Source: Desulfobacterales bacterium (GTDB taxonomy: Bacteria; Desulfobacterota; Desulfobacteria; Desulfobacterales; Desulfosalsimonadaceae). Taken from it: a stretch of DNA of 64,000 nucleotides. The position numbers and the translations under genes are program-made. The notes under the pieces were generated by a model that was not told the origin of the DNA, made no database searches, and saw only the letters and a list, made by a program, of their open reading frames with translations. The DNA lies in NCBI GenBank assembly GCA_018335195.1, contig JAGXKN010000007.1:1-64000 (forward strand). The letters run 5' to 3'. Within the stretch, counting starts at the first letter, position 1, and each line of letters starts with the position of its first letter. Positions 23,048-31,877 of this stretch are shown here, piece after piece.

Positions 23048-24555
23048 TGTTTTGCCTTATAGCCCATCAGTTTCATCAGGGCGTCAATATCTGCATGTTT
23101 TTCAAAATGGGCGGTCAGCAGGTCGTATTGCCGGTCCCTTGCGGCCGGTCCGTGCAGGCCGGAAACTTCGGCGCCATGGATGCCCGCATGCGCCAGCCAT
23201 TTTTCAAGGATTGCGGGCCGGTCAAACAGTCCGTGCATGTATGTGCCCATCACCCTTTCATCCCTGCTGGTGCATCCCTCGGTGAAATCGCAGGCTTGGC
23301 CGTTTTGTTCAAGTATGCGGAAAAGAGGCGCGCCGCCGGTGATCCGGGTGCGCCCCATGTGGATTTCGTAGCCGGTGCCCCGGGTGCCGTTCCACTCAAA
23401 GCGCGCCAGGGTAGTGGTTTTCGGTGATGCCAGCACGGTTTCGGCCGGCAGCAGCCCGAGTCCTTCGGTGGTGCCGGCACGGCCCTCCAGGCCGTCCGGG
23501 TCGTGCACGGCCGTGCCAAGCATCTGGTAACCGCCGCAAATTCCCAGGATATGGCCCCCGGCTGCATGAAATGACCGGAAGGCATCCGCCCATCCGGTCC
23601 GGTGCAGCCATTCCAGGTCCGCCCGGGTATTCTTGGTGCCCGGCAGAATCATAGCGGAATAAGGGGAAAGATCCCCCGGCTGTTCCATGAAGTACGCGGA
23701 CACTCCGGATGCTGCGTGCAGGGGATCAAAGTCCGTGAAGTTGGAGATCCGGGGCAGGCGCACCACGGCAACCGCGGGTTTTCGTATGGCCCGGGCCGGC
23801 GGAACCGCGGCCTGTTCAATGGAGACCGCGTCCTCGGCTTCGATACGGATATGGTCGAACCACGGGATGACGCCGAAGCAGGGCTTCTTCGTTTTTTGCT
23901 CGAGCCAGGCCGGCCCGTCTGCAAACAGCGCCGGATCCCCCCGGAACCGGTTGATGACAAACCCGGCGATCCGGTCGCGGTATTTCTGCGGCAGGCAGGC
24001 CAGGGTGCCTGTGACCTGGGCGAACACGCCGCCCTTGTGGATGTCTGCCACCAGTACGCACGGGGCGTCCGCGTACTCGGCCATGGGTAGATTGACAATG
24101 TCTCGGTCCATGAGGTTGACCTCGGCGCAGGAGCCGGCGCCTTCCAAAATGACCGCATCGCAGCGGCTCCGGATGCGGTCGAGCGCGGCGGCTGCATCCG
24201 TGAACATGGCCTGTTTTTCCGTGTAATAGGCACGGGCCCGCCTGGTGCCAACGGCCCGGCCCAGCACCACCACCTGGGATCCGGATTCACCGGCGGGTTT
24301 TAGCAGCACCGGGTTCATGTCCACGTGGGGCGCCGTTTTGGCTGCTTCCGCCTGTACGATCTGGGCCCGGCCCATCTCCAGGCCCTCCGGGGTGACCCCG
24401 GAGTTGTTGGACATGTTCTGGGCCTTAAACGGCATCACCTGGATGCCCCGGTCGGCCAGGACCCGGCACATGGCCGCGGCCAGCACGCTTTTTCCCACCT
24501 CCGAGCCCGTGCCCAGAAAGGCCAGGCAGGGCGCGGGTTTTTTCTTGTCCGTCAT
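23044..24555 (-). CDS. cbiP: Cobyric acid synthase
   Basis: The 503-residue glutamine amidotransferase amidates b, d, e and g side chains of adenosyl-cobyrinic diamide. The N-terminal ATP-binding part has FLGTGSEVGKS (13-23) and PFKAQNMSNNSGVTPEGLEM (42-61). The C-terminal class I-like glutaminase part shows the nucleophile in HILGICGGYQMLG and the catalytic His in MGTYMHGLFD. It is distinguished from CbiA by length and by the NNSGVT block. Overlaps of four bases with the genes on both sides indicate translational coupling. Confidence 0.96.
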   Translation of the reverse strand: MTDKKKPAPCLAFLGTGSEVGKSVLAAAMCRVLADRGIQVMPFKAQNMSNNSGVTPEGLEMGRAQIVQAEAAKTAPHVDMNPVLLKPAGESGSQVVVLGRAVGTRRARAYYTEKQAMFTDAAAALDRIRSRCDAVILEGAGSCAEVNLMDRDIVNLPMAEYADAPCVLVADIHKGGVFAQVTGTLACLPQKYRDRIAGFVINRFRGDPALFADGPAWLEQKTKKPCFGVIPWFDHIRIEAEDAVSIEQAAVPPARAIRKPAVAVVRLPRISNFTDFDPLHAASGVSAYFMEQPGDLSPYSAMILPGTKNTRADLEWLHRTGWADAFRSFHAAGGHILGICGGYQMLGTAVHDPDGLEGRAGTTEGLGLLPAETVLASPKTTTLARFEWNGTRGTGYEIHMGRTRITGGAPLFRILEQNGQACDFTEGCTSRDERVMGTYMHGLFDRPAILEKWLAHAGIHGAEVSGLHGPAARDRQYDLLTAHFEKHADIDALMKLMGYKAKQ

Positions 24556-25427
24556 TTTTGTTCCGCCCTCTTGAACGCGAGTTCGTATTTTTCGTCATAC
24601 CCCCGCAGGGTCACCATGTGGCCGTCGTATACAAAGGTCCGGCTGTTTCCCACAAAAACCGTGGTCAGCATATCCACCCGGCCCGTGTCCAGGGCTTCCA
24701 GCGTGGTCAGCGCGATTTGTTCATTTTCCCGCATGGCCGAATTCACCAGGCCCACCGGGGAGTCGGGTTTCCGGTGCTCGAGCAGGATCTTTTGCGCGGC
24801 ATCAAGCTGCCAGTGTCGCTTTTTGCTTTTCGGGTTGTAGAGGACCACCACGAAATCGGCCATAGCCGCGGCATGCAGCCGTTTTTCGATCATTTCCCAG
24901 GGGGTGAGCAGGTCGCTTAAACTGATGGCGGCAAAATCGTGCATCAGGGGCGCGCCCAGCAGGGCGGCCCCGGCGCAGAGGGCCGGAATGCCGGGGATGA
25001 CTGATACGTCCAGCTCCCCGGGGCGATCCCCGATTTTGATATGGTTCTGCGCGCACACCTGAAATACCAGCCCGGCCATGGCGTATACGCCGGGATCTCC
25101 GCTGCAGACAAGGGCACAGGAGTGTCCGTGCGCAACGGTTTCAATTGCCCGGTGCACCCGGTCCACCTCTTTTGTCATGCCTGTTGCAATTATGGATTGA
25201 TTTGTGACCAGGGGGCGGATCAGGTCCACATACGTGGCATACCCGCAGATCACCTCGGATCGGGTAATGGCCTGCCGGGCCATTTGCGACATGTGCTCCG
25301 GGTCCCCGGGCCCGATGCCTACGACAAAGAGGGCAGGGCCGCCACCGCCACGGTGGTGTTCCCGATCCGCTGCTTGGGCACCGTGATCGGTCCTGTTCGG
25401 GCTGCCAGGATGGCTGCTGCTTCGCAT
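24552..25427 (-). CDS. cbiH: Cobalt-precorrin-3B C17-methyltransferase
   Basis: This is an SAM-dependent tetrapyrrole methylase that ring-contracts and methylates C17. The core begins LFVVGIGPGDPEHM and continues VICGYATYVDLI, SGDPGVYAMAG and VIPGIPALCAGAALLGAPLMHDFAAISLSDLLTPW, all CbiH/CobJ hallmarks. The start is odd: between the core and the ATG at 25427 no ATG, GTG or TTG occurs in frame, so the coding region must overlap cbiG by about 109 bases or use a rare start. The 291-residue product would then carry a 32-residue polar extension. Confidence 0.9.
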   Translation of the reverse strand: MRSSSHPGSPNRTDHGAQAADREHHRGGGGPALFVVGIGPGDPEHMSQMARQAITRSEVICGYATYVDLIRPLVTNQSIIATGMTKEVDRVHRAIETVAHGHSCALVCSGDPGVYAMAGLVFQVCAQNHIKIGDRPGELDVSVIPGIPALCAGAALLGAPLMHDFAAISLSDLLTPWEMIEKRLHAAAMADFVVVLYNPKSKKRHWQLDAAQKILLEHRKPDSPVGLVNSAMRENEQIALTTLEALDTGRVDMLTTVFVGNSRTFVYDGHMVTLRGYDEKYELAFKRAEQK

Positions 25428-26368
25428 ACGCTTTTGACTCCCATATGTTTTTCCACCATCGCCGAGGGGGTGGGGATGTTTTTGACAGATTCGAGTTCGG
25501 CCCGGGTGAAGCTTGTGAGCGGGCATTTCAGGTATGATGCCAGCTCCTGCATACCGGGCTCGGATATTTTCTCAGAGATCGTTGCCAAATGCCGGATACT
25601 GCCGGCAGCCAGGCCGTGACGGGCAAACACCGCGCTTACGGCGCTGCAAAGCTCGGCTCCCGAGGTGCCGCTGTTGCACCCCACGCCCACGGCCAGAGAG
25701 GCGGGCCGCAGCACCAGGACGTTTTCTGCCAGCCCGGCGGTCTCATGGTACACGTATATGCCGGGCCGGTTTTTAAAATCCGGGGTTTGTGCCGTTTGCG
25801 TCCACGGAGCCAGGGACGGGTCCAGGACGCCGAAAGGGTCGTATCGCATCACCGGCTGTCCCGCGATCAACGCCATGCTCACGGCCCGCACCGCAGAAGG
25901 GTTTTCAATGCCCAGGCCGGATTCTGCGGCCAGCAGGTCGACTGCCGGGATGCCGCCGCGGTCCGTGGCGGTGGTAATCAACGGGCGGGCGCCGATAATG
26001 TCGGCCACTTCGGCTGCAAGGGCATTGGCCCCGCCCAGGTGCCCGGAAAGCAGGCTGACAGCAAAGGCGCCGGTGTCATCGACGGTCACCACGGCCGGAT
26101 CGGTCTGCTTGGAGGTGATCAGCGGCGCGATCATGCGTACGGCAATGCCGGCGGCCATGACAAAAACGTGTGCGTCATGGGTGGCAAAGGCTTCTTCCAC
26201 TGCTTGCGCCAGGCGGTCAAACCGCTTGCCGTCCCGGATTTCCCCGGCGTTCGGGCCTGTATACACCGCAGCGCCGTTGAGATGCCCGGCGATTTGCGCT
26301 GCAATCTGCGATCCTGCCGGGGTAAGGGCCCATACTGCGACAGTGGATTTTTTGCGATGTTTATTCAT
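25319..26368 (-). CDS. cbiG: Cobalt-precorrin-5A hydrolase
   Basis: The 349-residue enzyme opens the delta-lactone and releases the C2 unit as acetaldehyde in the anaerobic pathway. It starts at the ATG at 26368, overlapping the cbiF stop, with VAVWALTPAGSQIAAQIAGH at the N-terminus. The central CbiG domain has VFVMAAGIAVRMIAPLI, DPAVVTVDD and LLSGHLGGANALA. The C-terminal CobE-like domain includes LAVGVGCNSGTS and CPLTSFTRAELESV. The domain order and length are normal. An in-frame upstream extension to 26458 lacks a ribosome site and would overlap cbiF. Confidence 0.94.
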   Translation of the reverse strand: MNKHRKKSTVAVWALTPAGSQIAAQIAGHLNGAAVYTGPNAGEIRDGKRFDRLAQAVEEAFATHDAHVFVMAAGIAVRMIAPLITSKQTDPAVVTVDDTGAFAVSLLSGHLGGANALAAEVADIIGARPLITTATDRGGIPAVDLLAAESGLGIENPSAVRAVSMALIAGQPVMRYDPFGVLDPSLAPWTQTAQTPDFKNRPGIYVYHETAGLAENVLVLRPASLAVGVGCNSGTSGAELCSAVSAVFARHGLAAGSIRHLATISEKISEPGMQELASYLKCPLTSFTRAELESVKNIPTPSAMVEKHMGVKSVCEAAAILAARTGPITVPKQRIGNTTVAVAALPSLS

Positions 26369-27143
26369 GTCCCTGCCGGTATCCGTGCGTAAAGCCGCGG
26401 TCATAGAGCCGGGAAGCGGCAGAGCCGGTTTTTTGTGCCCCCAGCGCCCGGCCGGCAATCACCAGGGCCTGCCGGGATATGCCTTCGGCCTTCATGGTTT
26501 GGGCCAGGCTGCCGGCCCGGGTCCACAGAACCTTTTCGTCCTGGTGGGAAACCTTGTACACCACCGCCACAGGGGCGTTTTCCCCGTAGCTGTCTGTGAG
26601 TACGGCCTGGAGCCTGTCGGCCATGCCGGCGGACAGGTAAATGGCCATGCTGGCCTGATGCGCGGCCAGATCGGCCAGGTTTTCTTCTTCCGGCACCGGG
26701 GTGCGCCCTTCCATGCGGGTGAATATCAGGGTCTGGCAGATTTCCGGCAGGGTGTATTCGATTTGGAGTTTTGCGGCCGCGGCAAATGCAGCGGTCACGC
26801 CCGGAATCACCTCGCATGGCACGTGCTGCTGTTCAAGGGCCCGGATCTGTTCGGCAATGGCCCCGTACAGGGAAGGGTCGCCGGAATGGAGCCGCACCAC
26901 CTTTTGCCCTGCAGCGTGTGCCCGGACCATAAGGTCAACAATCTGATCCAGATGCATTTTTGCGCTGTTTTCAAGCCGAACTTGTTTGCCCGCCCATGCC
27001 AGCACGGCCTCAGGCACCAGGGAACCGGCATAGACCACCAGCTCTGCTTGCTCCAGCGCGTGCCTGCCCTTGACCGTAATCAGCTCCGGGTCCCCGGGGC
27101 CGGCGCCAACGATCCGGACAGGGTGTTTTTCTGTTTTGCTCAT
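26361..27143 (-). CDS. cbiF: Cobalt-precorrin-4 C11-methyltransferase
   Basis: The 260-residue tetrapyrrole methylase has VRIVGAGPGDPELITVKGRH at 9-28, VVYAGSLVPEAVL, RLHSGDPSLYGAIAEQI, PCEVIPGVTAAFAAAAKLQIEY-type spacing and the C-terminal GRALGA region. These identify CbiF/CobM, which methylates C11. It is transcribed after the cbiET fusion with an 18-base gap, the largest internal spacing in this part of the operon, and overlaps cbiG by eight bases. It has no unusual features. Confidence 0.96.
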   Translation of the reverse strand: MSKTEKHPVRIVGAGPGDPELITVKGRHALEQAELVVYAGSLVPEAVLAWAGKQVRLENSAKMHLDQIVDLMVRAHAAGQKVVRLHSGDPSLYGAIAEQIRALEQQHVPCEVIPGVTAAFAAAAKLQIEYTLPEICQTLIFTRMEGRTPVPEEENLADLAAHQASMAIYLSAGMADRLQAVLTDSYGENAPVAVVYKVSHQDEKVLWTRAGSLAQTMKAEGISRQALVIAGRALGAQKTGSAASRLYDRGFTHGYRQGHE

Positions 27144-27161
27144 TGCATGTCCCTCTGGTTT

Positions 27162-28382
27162 TTAAACCGGTTTTTCGGCGCTGACCACGAACACGGGATT
27201 TCGGGCCTCAAGGCGAATCCCGCCGGGCATGGGAGCAGACCGGTTCACCTGGACCTGCACGGTATCAACGGCAAAATCCTGCCGCCCCAGTGCGTCCAGG
27301 CATTGGTTCAGGGTTTCGAGTATCACAATGTTGGCCACGATCCGTCCTCCGGGACGCAGGCGCGATGCGGCCCTGCGGACAATTTCGGCAATATCCCTGC
27401 CGCCGCCGCCGATAAAAACACGGTCCGGATCTGGCAGTTCGTCCATTGCGCCGGGAAGAGTGTTTTCCACGATCTCGATTCTGCCGGGCGCATATTTTGC
27501 GGCGTTTTTTCGGATGTGTTCGGCCCGATCCGGATTTTTTTCCACTGCCACGATCCGCCCGGATGTGACAAACAGGGACGCCTCGATTGCCACGGCACCG
27601 CTTGCCGCACCCAAATCCCAGAAAACGTGTTCCGGGGACAGGCGCAGTTTGGACAAGACCACGGCGCGAACTTCGGCCTTAGTGATCATTGCCGGGCAAT
27701 GGAGATAATGGTCTTCCGGCGCGCCCGGGCAAATCGGCGATCCTGCGGCAGGGCTTTCTTCGGGTTCCAGAATCACGGCGTTCGGGTTCAGGAAACGCTC
27801 GTTTGCGGCCACCGCAGGGTCGAGCCTGCGGATGCGCTCGTTTTCCATGCCCAGGCATTCGAACACCCGGAATGCAAACGCCCCGCCGGCCCGCTCCATG
27901 ACCATGCGCGCCACCTGATCCGGGCTGTTTTTCGGATCCGTGAGCAAAAACACCGGCCGGCCGGAAGCAAGCGCCTCATTGAGCCGATAGCCGCCGTCTC
28001 TGGCGTGCAGGCTCACGGCTTCCGCGTTGTGCCAGGGTTTGCCAATCCGGGAAAACGCCGCGGCCATGGAGGAAACATTGGAATGGATGGTCACGTTTTG
28101 CGCGCCGAAGTGCTTGATCAGGGTGGCGCCGATACCGAAAAAAAGGGGATCCCCGCTGGCCAGTACCGCAACCCGGGCGGTTTCGGCCTGTTTTTCGATT
28201 TCTGCGAGCACCTCGGGCAAGGGCGCGTCGATGGGCCGCCGCCGGCCCGGATGATCGGAAAACCAGCCCAGGTGACGCTCGGTGCCTACCAGAAAATCCG
28301 CGCTTTGAACCGCCGCCAGATGTTTTTGGCACAGATCGTCCCGGCACATGCCCATGCCGACGACCAGTATGCGATGTTTCAT
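27162..28382 (-). CDS. cbiET: Fused CbiE-CbiT precorrin-6Y C5,15-methyltransferase/decarboxylase
   Basis: A single 406-residue chain carries two domains. CbiE (about 1-195) has ILVVGMGMCRDDLC, LASGDPLFFGIGATL and VSMAAAFSRIGKPWHNAE-like motifs. CbiT (about 215-400) has VFWDLGAASGAVAIEASLF, FIGGGGRDIAEIV and RLRPGGRIVAN. Together they methylate C5 and C15 and decarboxylate the C12 side chain. The SAM loop reads GAASG where GAGTG/GTGSG is usual, a mild variation. CbiET fusions are common (CobL arrangement). The ATG overlaps the cbiD stop by four bases. Confidence 0.95.
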   Translation of the reverse strand: MKHRILVVGMGMCRDDLCQKHLAAVQSADFLVGTERHLGWFSDHPGRRRPIDAPLPEVLAEIEKQAETARVAVLASGDPLFFGIGATLIKHFGAQNVTIHSNVSSMAAAFSRIGKPWHNAEAVSLHARDGGYRLNEALASGRPVFLLTDPKNSPDQVARMVMERAGGAFAFRVFECLGMENERIRRLDPAVAANERFLNPNAVILEPEESPAAGSPICPGAPEDHYLHCPAMITKAEVRAVVLSKLRLSPEHVFWDLGAASGAVAIEASLFVTSGRIVAVEKNPDRAEHIRKNAAKYAPGRIEIVENTLPGAMDELPDPDRVFIGGGGRDIAEIVRRAASRLRPGGRIVANIVILETLNQCLDALGRQDFAVDTVQVQVNRSAPMPGGIRLEARNPVFVVSAEKPV

Positions 28383-29488
28383 AGGAATGCTCCCTTTTCC
28401 GCGGTGTCAAATGCCACCTCCCCGGTGTAGTCGAAAATCACGGCCCGGATTCGCAGACCGCCGCCGGCAAAGGCGTGAGCCGCGGCAGTCATGCGGGCTC
28501 CGACTTCCGCGAACACTTCCGGGCAGGCGTCCTTGATTTCAAAAAACGCCTCCCGGGCCGTGTTGGCGGATGCCACCCGGTTTGCCGCCGCAGGTTCCGG
28601 GCATCGGTCACGGACCCACCGGGCCAGTTCGGCCAGGTTCATTTTTGATTTTGCCGCATGCGTGTGGGGCGCGCCCGCGGCCATTTTCACGGCCTTGCCG
28701 AAAAAGGCGGCGAGCACCACGCGCGAAAATCCGTTTTTTGCCGCAAGCTGCATGGATTTTTCAAAATAGTCGCCGATCTGGACAAATGCCGGTTCCGGCA
28801 GCTCGGCAAACAGGGCCTGGGCGTGTCTTTCGCTTCTTCTGCCGGTGGTGCAGACCACGGTATCGGTCCCGCTCGCATTTGCCACGGACATGGCCGAAGC
28901 AATGGTGGCAATGTAGGCCTCATGGCTCATCGGCTTTACCACGCCGGTGGTGCCCAGAATCGAAATGCCGCCCAGGATGCCGAGCCGGGCGTTTAAAGTG
29001 CGGGCGGCAATGGTTTCGCCCCGGGGGACAAATATTTCGATTTCCGCTCCGCGCGAATCCGCATATGCGTCCAGTGCCTGCTGCACGGACTGGCGGATCA
29101 TTTTTTGCGGCCCCGGGTTGATGGCCGGCGATCCGGGCGGGGTTTCCAGACCGGGCCGGGTGACCGTGCCCACCCCGGCTCCGCCTTTGATGTGCAGGCC
29201 GGCGCCGGGCCCGGTGAACTTGATCCGCGCGCCGATTTTCGCCCCGTGGGTGGCATCCGGATCGTCTCCTGCATCCTTGATGACCGTGCACACCGCAGCG
29301 GACGGGTCTGTTACAGTGCAGGTGTGCACGGCAATCCGGAGCGTATCACCGGTCAGCAGGCGCACGTCCACATGCGCGGGCGCCTGTCTGCCGAGTGCGG
29401 CCTGCGCTGCGCCTTTTGCCGCGGCTGCTGCAGCCGTACCCGTGGTAAATCCGGTACGCAATCTTTGTTTTCGTGTTTTATTCTTCAT
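28379..29488 (-). CDS. cbiD: Cobalt-precorrin-5B C1-methyltransferase
   Basis: The 369-residue enzyme specific to the anaerobic cobalamin route methylates C1. It is recognised by the N-terminal LRTGFTTGTAAAAAAKGAAQ (10-29), the central GAGVGTVTRPGL and AINPGPQKMI, GILGGISILGTTGVVKPMS, and VLAAFFGKAVKMAAG. The presence of cbiD, cbiG and cbiK instead of cobG/cobF/cobN shows the early-cobalt pathway. It overlaps the Gate-protein gene before it and cbiET after it by four bases each. Confidence 0.97.
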   Translation of the reverse strand: MKNKTRKQRLRTGFTTGTAAAAAAKGAAQAALGRQAPAHVDVRLLTGDTLRIAVHTCTVTDPSAAVCTVIKDAGDDPDATHGAKIGARIKFTGPGAGLHIKGGAGVGTVTRPGLETPPGSPAINPGPQKMIRQSVQQALDAYADSRGAEIEIFVPRGETIAARTLNARLGILGGISILGTTGVVKPMSHEAYIATIASAMSVANASGTDTVVCTTGRRSERHAQALFAELPEPAFVQIGDYFEKSMQLAAKNGFSRVVLAAFFGKAVKMAAGAPHTHAAKSKMNLAELARWVRDRCPEPAAANRVASANTAREAFFEIKDACPEVFAEVGARMTAAAHAFAGGGLRIRAVIFDYTGEVAFDTAEKGAFL

Positions 29489-30537
29489 GTCAGTATATAA
29501 TAAACCGCAGTTACCGCCAGCAGGCTGATCACCCGGAAAAACTGTCCCAAAACCAGGATCTGAAGGCCGGTTTTCGGCTGGAAAATGCCCATGTAGCGCG
29601 GCAATTGGTGGCGGATTGCCCGGATTGGAAACGCGATCACGTTGCCGGCAATCAGCGCAAGCACGGTCTGTTTTACCGTGATGACGCCCTGGTCCATCAG
29701 TGCCCCGGCTGCGGCAAACCCGGAGGTGAACTCAGCGGCAAAGCTTAGAATCACCACGGAAAATGCCTCCACGGGCAGGGCTTTGAGCGTGACCGCATGG
29801 GCCATCCAGTTTCGCACCGCCTCAAATGCCCCCAGGCCGGCGGCAAAATATATGCCAACGTAAATGGGAACAACGTACGTAAGAATACCGGCAAGCCGGG
29901 CCGGCAGGTTTTTGCGCACAGCGGCCCACGCCCCGGGGTTTTCCGCGCTTTTACGGCGAGCAACGGTTTCTTCGGGCCCGCCGTCATGATCGGGCCGGAA
30001 AAACAAATGGCCCCAGATGACAAAAGCCAGGGTGCGCAACACGACCGCGGCAAAGGTCAGACCGAAATAAATCAGGCCGGCGGCTTTTGTCAGGGGCACC
30101 ACGATGAAAAACGTGGTGGGCAGATGCAGAAAATAGGCCGGCAGCTGGTTGATGAAATTGGTCAGAAACATCTGGGGCCGGGTGATTTTTTTTTCATCGT
30201 AGAAATCCACCAGCATTGAATTGGCAGCCACCCCGGAGAAAAACGCGGTGGAAAACGCCGCACTGCATCGCTGGCCCAGGTTGGCGTATGCAAACATCGG
30301 TCTTGCCAGGGCGCCCAGGCGCCGGGTCCAGCCTCTGGCCTCGATGGCCTGGGCGACCGCCAGCCCGATTCCGATAAACAGGCACAGCCGGAGCAGGGGC
30401 ATAAAAAGCCGGTTCCAGGCAACCGCCGCGGTCATTTCCGGCACCGCGGCCATGCCCGCCCCTGCCAGCAGGGCGGAAATGCCAAGGGAGATCACAAGGT
30501 TGCGGTATTTTTTGGCTGTTTTGCCGCGCTTATTCAT
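29485..30537 (-). CDS. Gate-domain (nucleoside-recognition) membrane protein in cobalamin operon
   Basis: The 350-residue inner-membrane protein has about eight helices. Two copies of a Gate-like module are visible: LCLFIGIGLAVAQAIEARGW with STAFFSGVAANSMLVDFYDE, then YVVPIYVGIYFAAGLGAFEA with FAAEFTSGFAAAGALMDQG and ALIAGNVIAFPIRAIRHQLP. Gate domains occur in FeoB, in nucleoside transporters and in sporulation proteins. Its place between cbiL and cbiD, with eight- and four-base overlaps, ties it to cobalamin synthesis. By analogy with FeoB it could move a divalent metal (cobalt) or a corrinoid intermediate; this is inference. Confidence 0.75.
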   Translation of the reverse strand: MNKRGKTAKKYRNLVISLGISALLAGAGMAAVPEMTAAVAWNRLFMPLLRLCLFIGIGLAVAQAIEARGWTRRLGALARPMFAYANLGQRCSAAFSTAFFSGVAANSMLVDFYDEKKITRPQMFLTNFINQLPAYFLHLPTTFFIVVPLTKAAGLIYFGLTFAAVVLRTLAFVIWGHLFFRPDHDGGPEETVARRKSAENPGAWAAVRKNLPARLAGILTYVVPIYVGIYFAAGLGAFEAVRNWMAHAVTLKALPVEAFSVVILSFAAEFTSGFAAAGALMDQGVITVKQTVLALIAGNVIAFPIRAIRHQLPRYMGIFQPKTGLQILVLGQFFRVISLLAVTAVYYILT

Positions 30538-31255
30538 GTCCGTTGTGTTTTCCCGATAAAATCACGGTCCAGTAATCCGGGGATGCGGATGAAAGGTCGT
30601 CGATATTTTCGATAATGCGTTCCTCCGGCAGTCCGCAGGATTTGACGCCTACGCTGTTTTTGAGCCATCCCCGCTCGTCAATGGCCCGGGTGATGTCTGC
30701 GGCGTTCCTGTAGGCTTTCAAAAACACCACGCTGTCCGCATGTTCGCCCATCTCCCGGAGTTTTCCGCCGCCCTGGCAGCCGGATACGATCAGCAGGGAC
30801 TGCTCGCCCTCGGCAAGGGGCCTGTGAATCCGGGCTGCGGCCGCATGGTAGGAAGTGATCCCGGGTATTGCAACCATTTTTGCCTCGGGTGCGATGCGCC
30901 GCACGTGCCGGGCCAGATACCCGTAGGTGGAATAGGTCAGGCAGTCGCCCAGGGTCAGAAAGGCGGCGTTTTGCCCCAGGGCCAGGGTGCGGGCCACTGT
31001 TTGCGCGTTTTCTTTCCAGGCCGCATTCAACACGTCCGGGTCCCGGCTCATGGGAAATCCCAGGTAACGGATGTCGGTGCCTTCCGGGATATGCGGTTTG
31101 GCGATCGAAACCGCCAGGCTGTAGCTGTTTTTCGTGGAACTGGCCGTGTATACCACATCGGCGTGCTGCAGGGTTTTAACGGCCTTGAGCGTGATCAGGT
31201 CCGGATCTCCGGGCCCGACCCCGATGCCGTGCAGCGTTCCGAAATTGTCTGCCAT
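30530..31255 (-). CDS. cbiL: Cobalt-precorrin-2 C20-methyltransferase
   Basis: The 241-residue tetrapyrrole methylase methylates C20 of (cobalt-)precorrin-2, the first committed methylation after CbiK. It starts at the ATG at 31255 (MADNFGTLHGIGVGPGDPDL), one base from the cbiC stop; longer frames upstream would overlap cbiC. Other marks are VVYTASSTKNSYSLAVSI, FLTLGDCLTYSTYGYL and VAIPGITSYHAAAA. It overlaps the Gate-protein ATG by eight bases. It has no unusual residues. Confidence 0.95.
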   Translation of the reverse strand: MADNFGTLHGIGVGPGDPDLITLKAVKTLQHADVVYTASSTKNSYSLAVSIAKPHIPEGTDIRYLGFPMSRDPDVLNAAWKENAQTVARTLALGQNAAFLTLGDCLTYSTYGYLARHVRRIAPEAKMVAIPGITSYHAAAARIHRPLAEGEQSLLIVSGCQGGGKLREMGEHADSVVFLKAYRNAADITRAIDERGWLKNSVGVKSCGLPEERIIENIDDLSSASPDYWTVILSGKHNGHE

Positions 31256-31256
31256 G

Positions 31257-31877
31257 TTATGCTCCTTTTGCCGATGCCAGGCCGAGCAGGGCATTGACCA
31301 CGGCCGCGGCCACCGCGGATCCGCCCTTGCGGCCGGCATTTGTGATATGGGGCAGATCCGTGCCCGCCAACAGTTGCTTGGATTCTGCCGCCTTCACGAA
31401 TCCCACGGGAAGACCCACCACCAGGGCGGGTGCGGCCCGGCCCGAACGCACCTGTTCAATTAACCGCAGCAGGGCGGTGGGGGCGTTTCCAATCACGTAA
31501 ATGCCGCCGGTCATGCCTTCGACAGCGGCATCCACGGCTGCGGCCGCCCGGGTGGTGCCCTGTTTTCCGGCCGCTTCAACGACCTTCGGGTCGTTGATGA
31601 AACATTTCACCCGGCAGCCGAAACCGGCTGCATCCGTTTTTCGGATTCCGGCTGTTGCCATGTGCGTGTCCGTGATAATCGCGCATCCGTTTTGAGCGGC
31701 CTTAATGCCGGATGCAATGGCATCCGGGTGAAAGCGCACGGTCTGCAGGTAGTCGAAGTCCGCGCTGGTGTGGATCATGCGCGAAACGACTTGCCATTGA
31801 TCCGGATCAAATCCGTGATCCCCGGCTTCCTGCGCGATGATGGCAAAGCTCTGGTTTTCGATTTCATGGGGCTTCAT
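31257..31877 (-). CDS. cbiC: Cobalt-precorrin-8 methylmutase
   Basis: CbiC is a 206-residue enzyme that moves the C11 methyl to C12, giving cobyrinic acid. It starts at the ATG at 31877, which overlaps the cbiA end by 14 bases behind AAAGGC. Family motifs are IENQSFAIIAQEAG, RMIHTSADFDYL (His being the catalytic proton donor), IITDTHMATAGI and the C-terminal VGLPVGFVKAAESKQLL with GRKGGSAVAAAVVNALL. The length is normal. The open frame continues far upstream in the cbiA shadow but no other start is plausible. Confidence 0.95.
   Translation of the reverse strand: MKPHEIENQSFAIIAQEAGDHGFDPDQWQVVSRMIHTSADFDYLQTVRFHPDAIASGIKAAQNGCAIITDTHMATAGIRKTDAAGFGCRVKCFINDPKVVEAAGKQGTTRAAAAVDAAVEGMTGGIYVIGNAPTALLRLIEQVRSGRAAPALVVGLPVGFVKAAESKQLLAGTDLPHITNAGRKGGSAVAAAVVNALLGLASAKGA

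Noticed and set aside
25665-28430. A 921-codon open frame on the plus strand through the cobalamin genes
   Set aside because: It is antisense to cbiG, cbiF and cbiET, which have full family motifs. Its own translation is rich in Gly, Arg, His and Pro without any recognisable domain; high G+C third positions explain the long frame.
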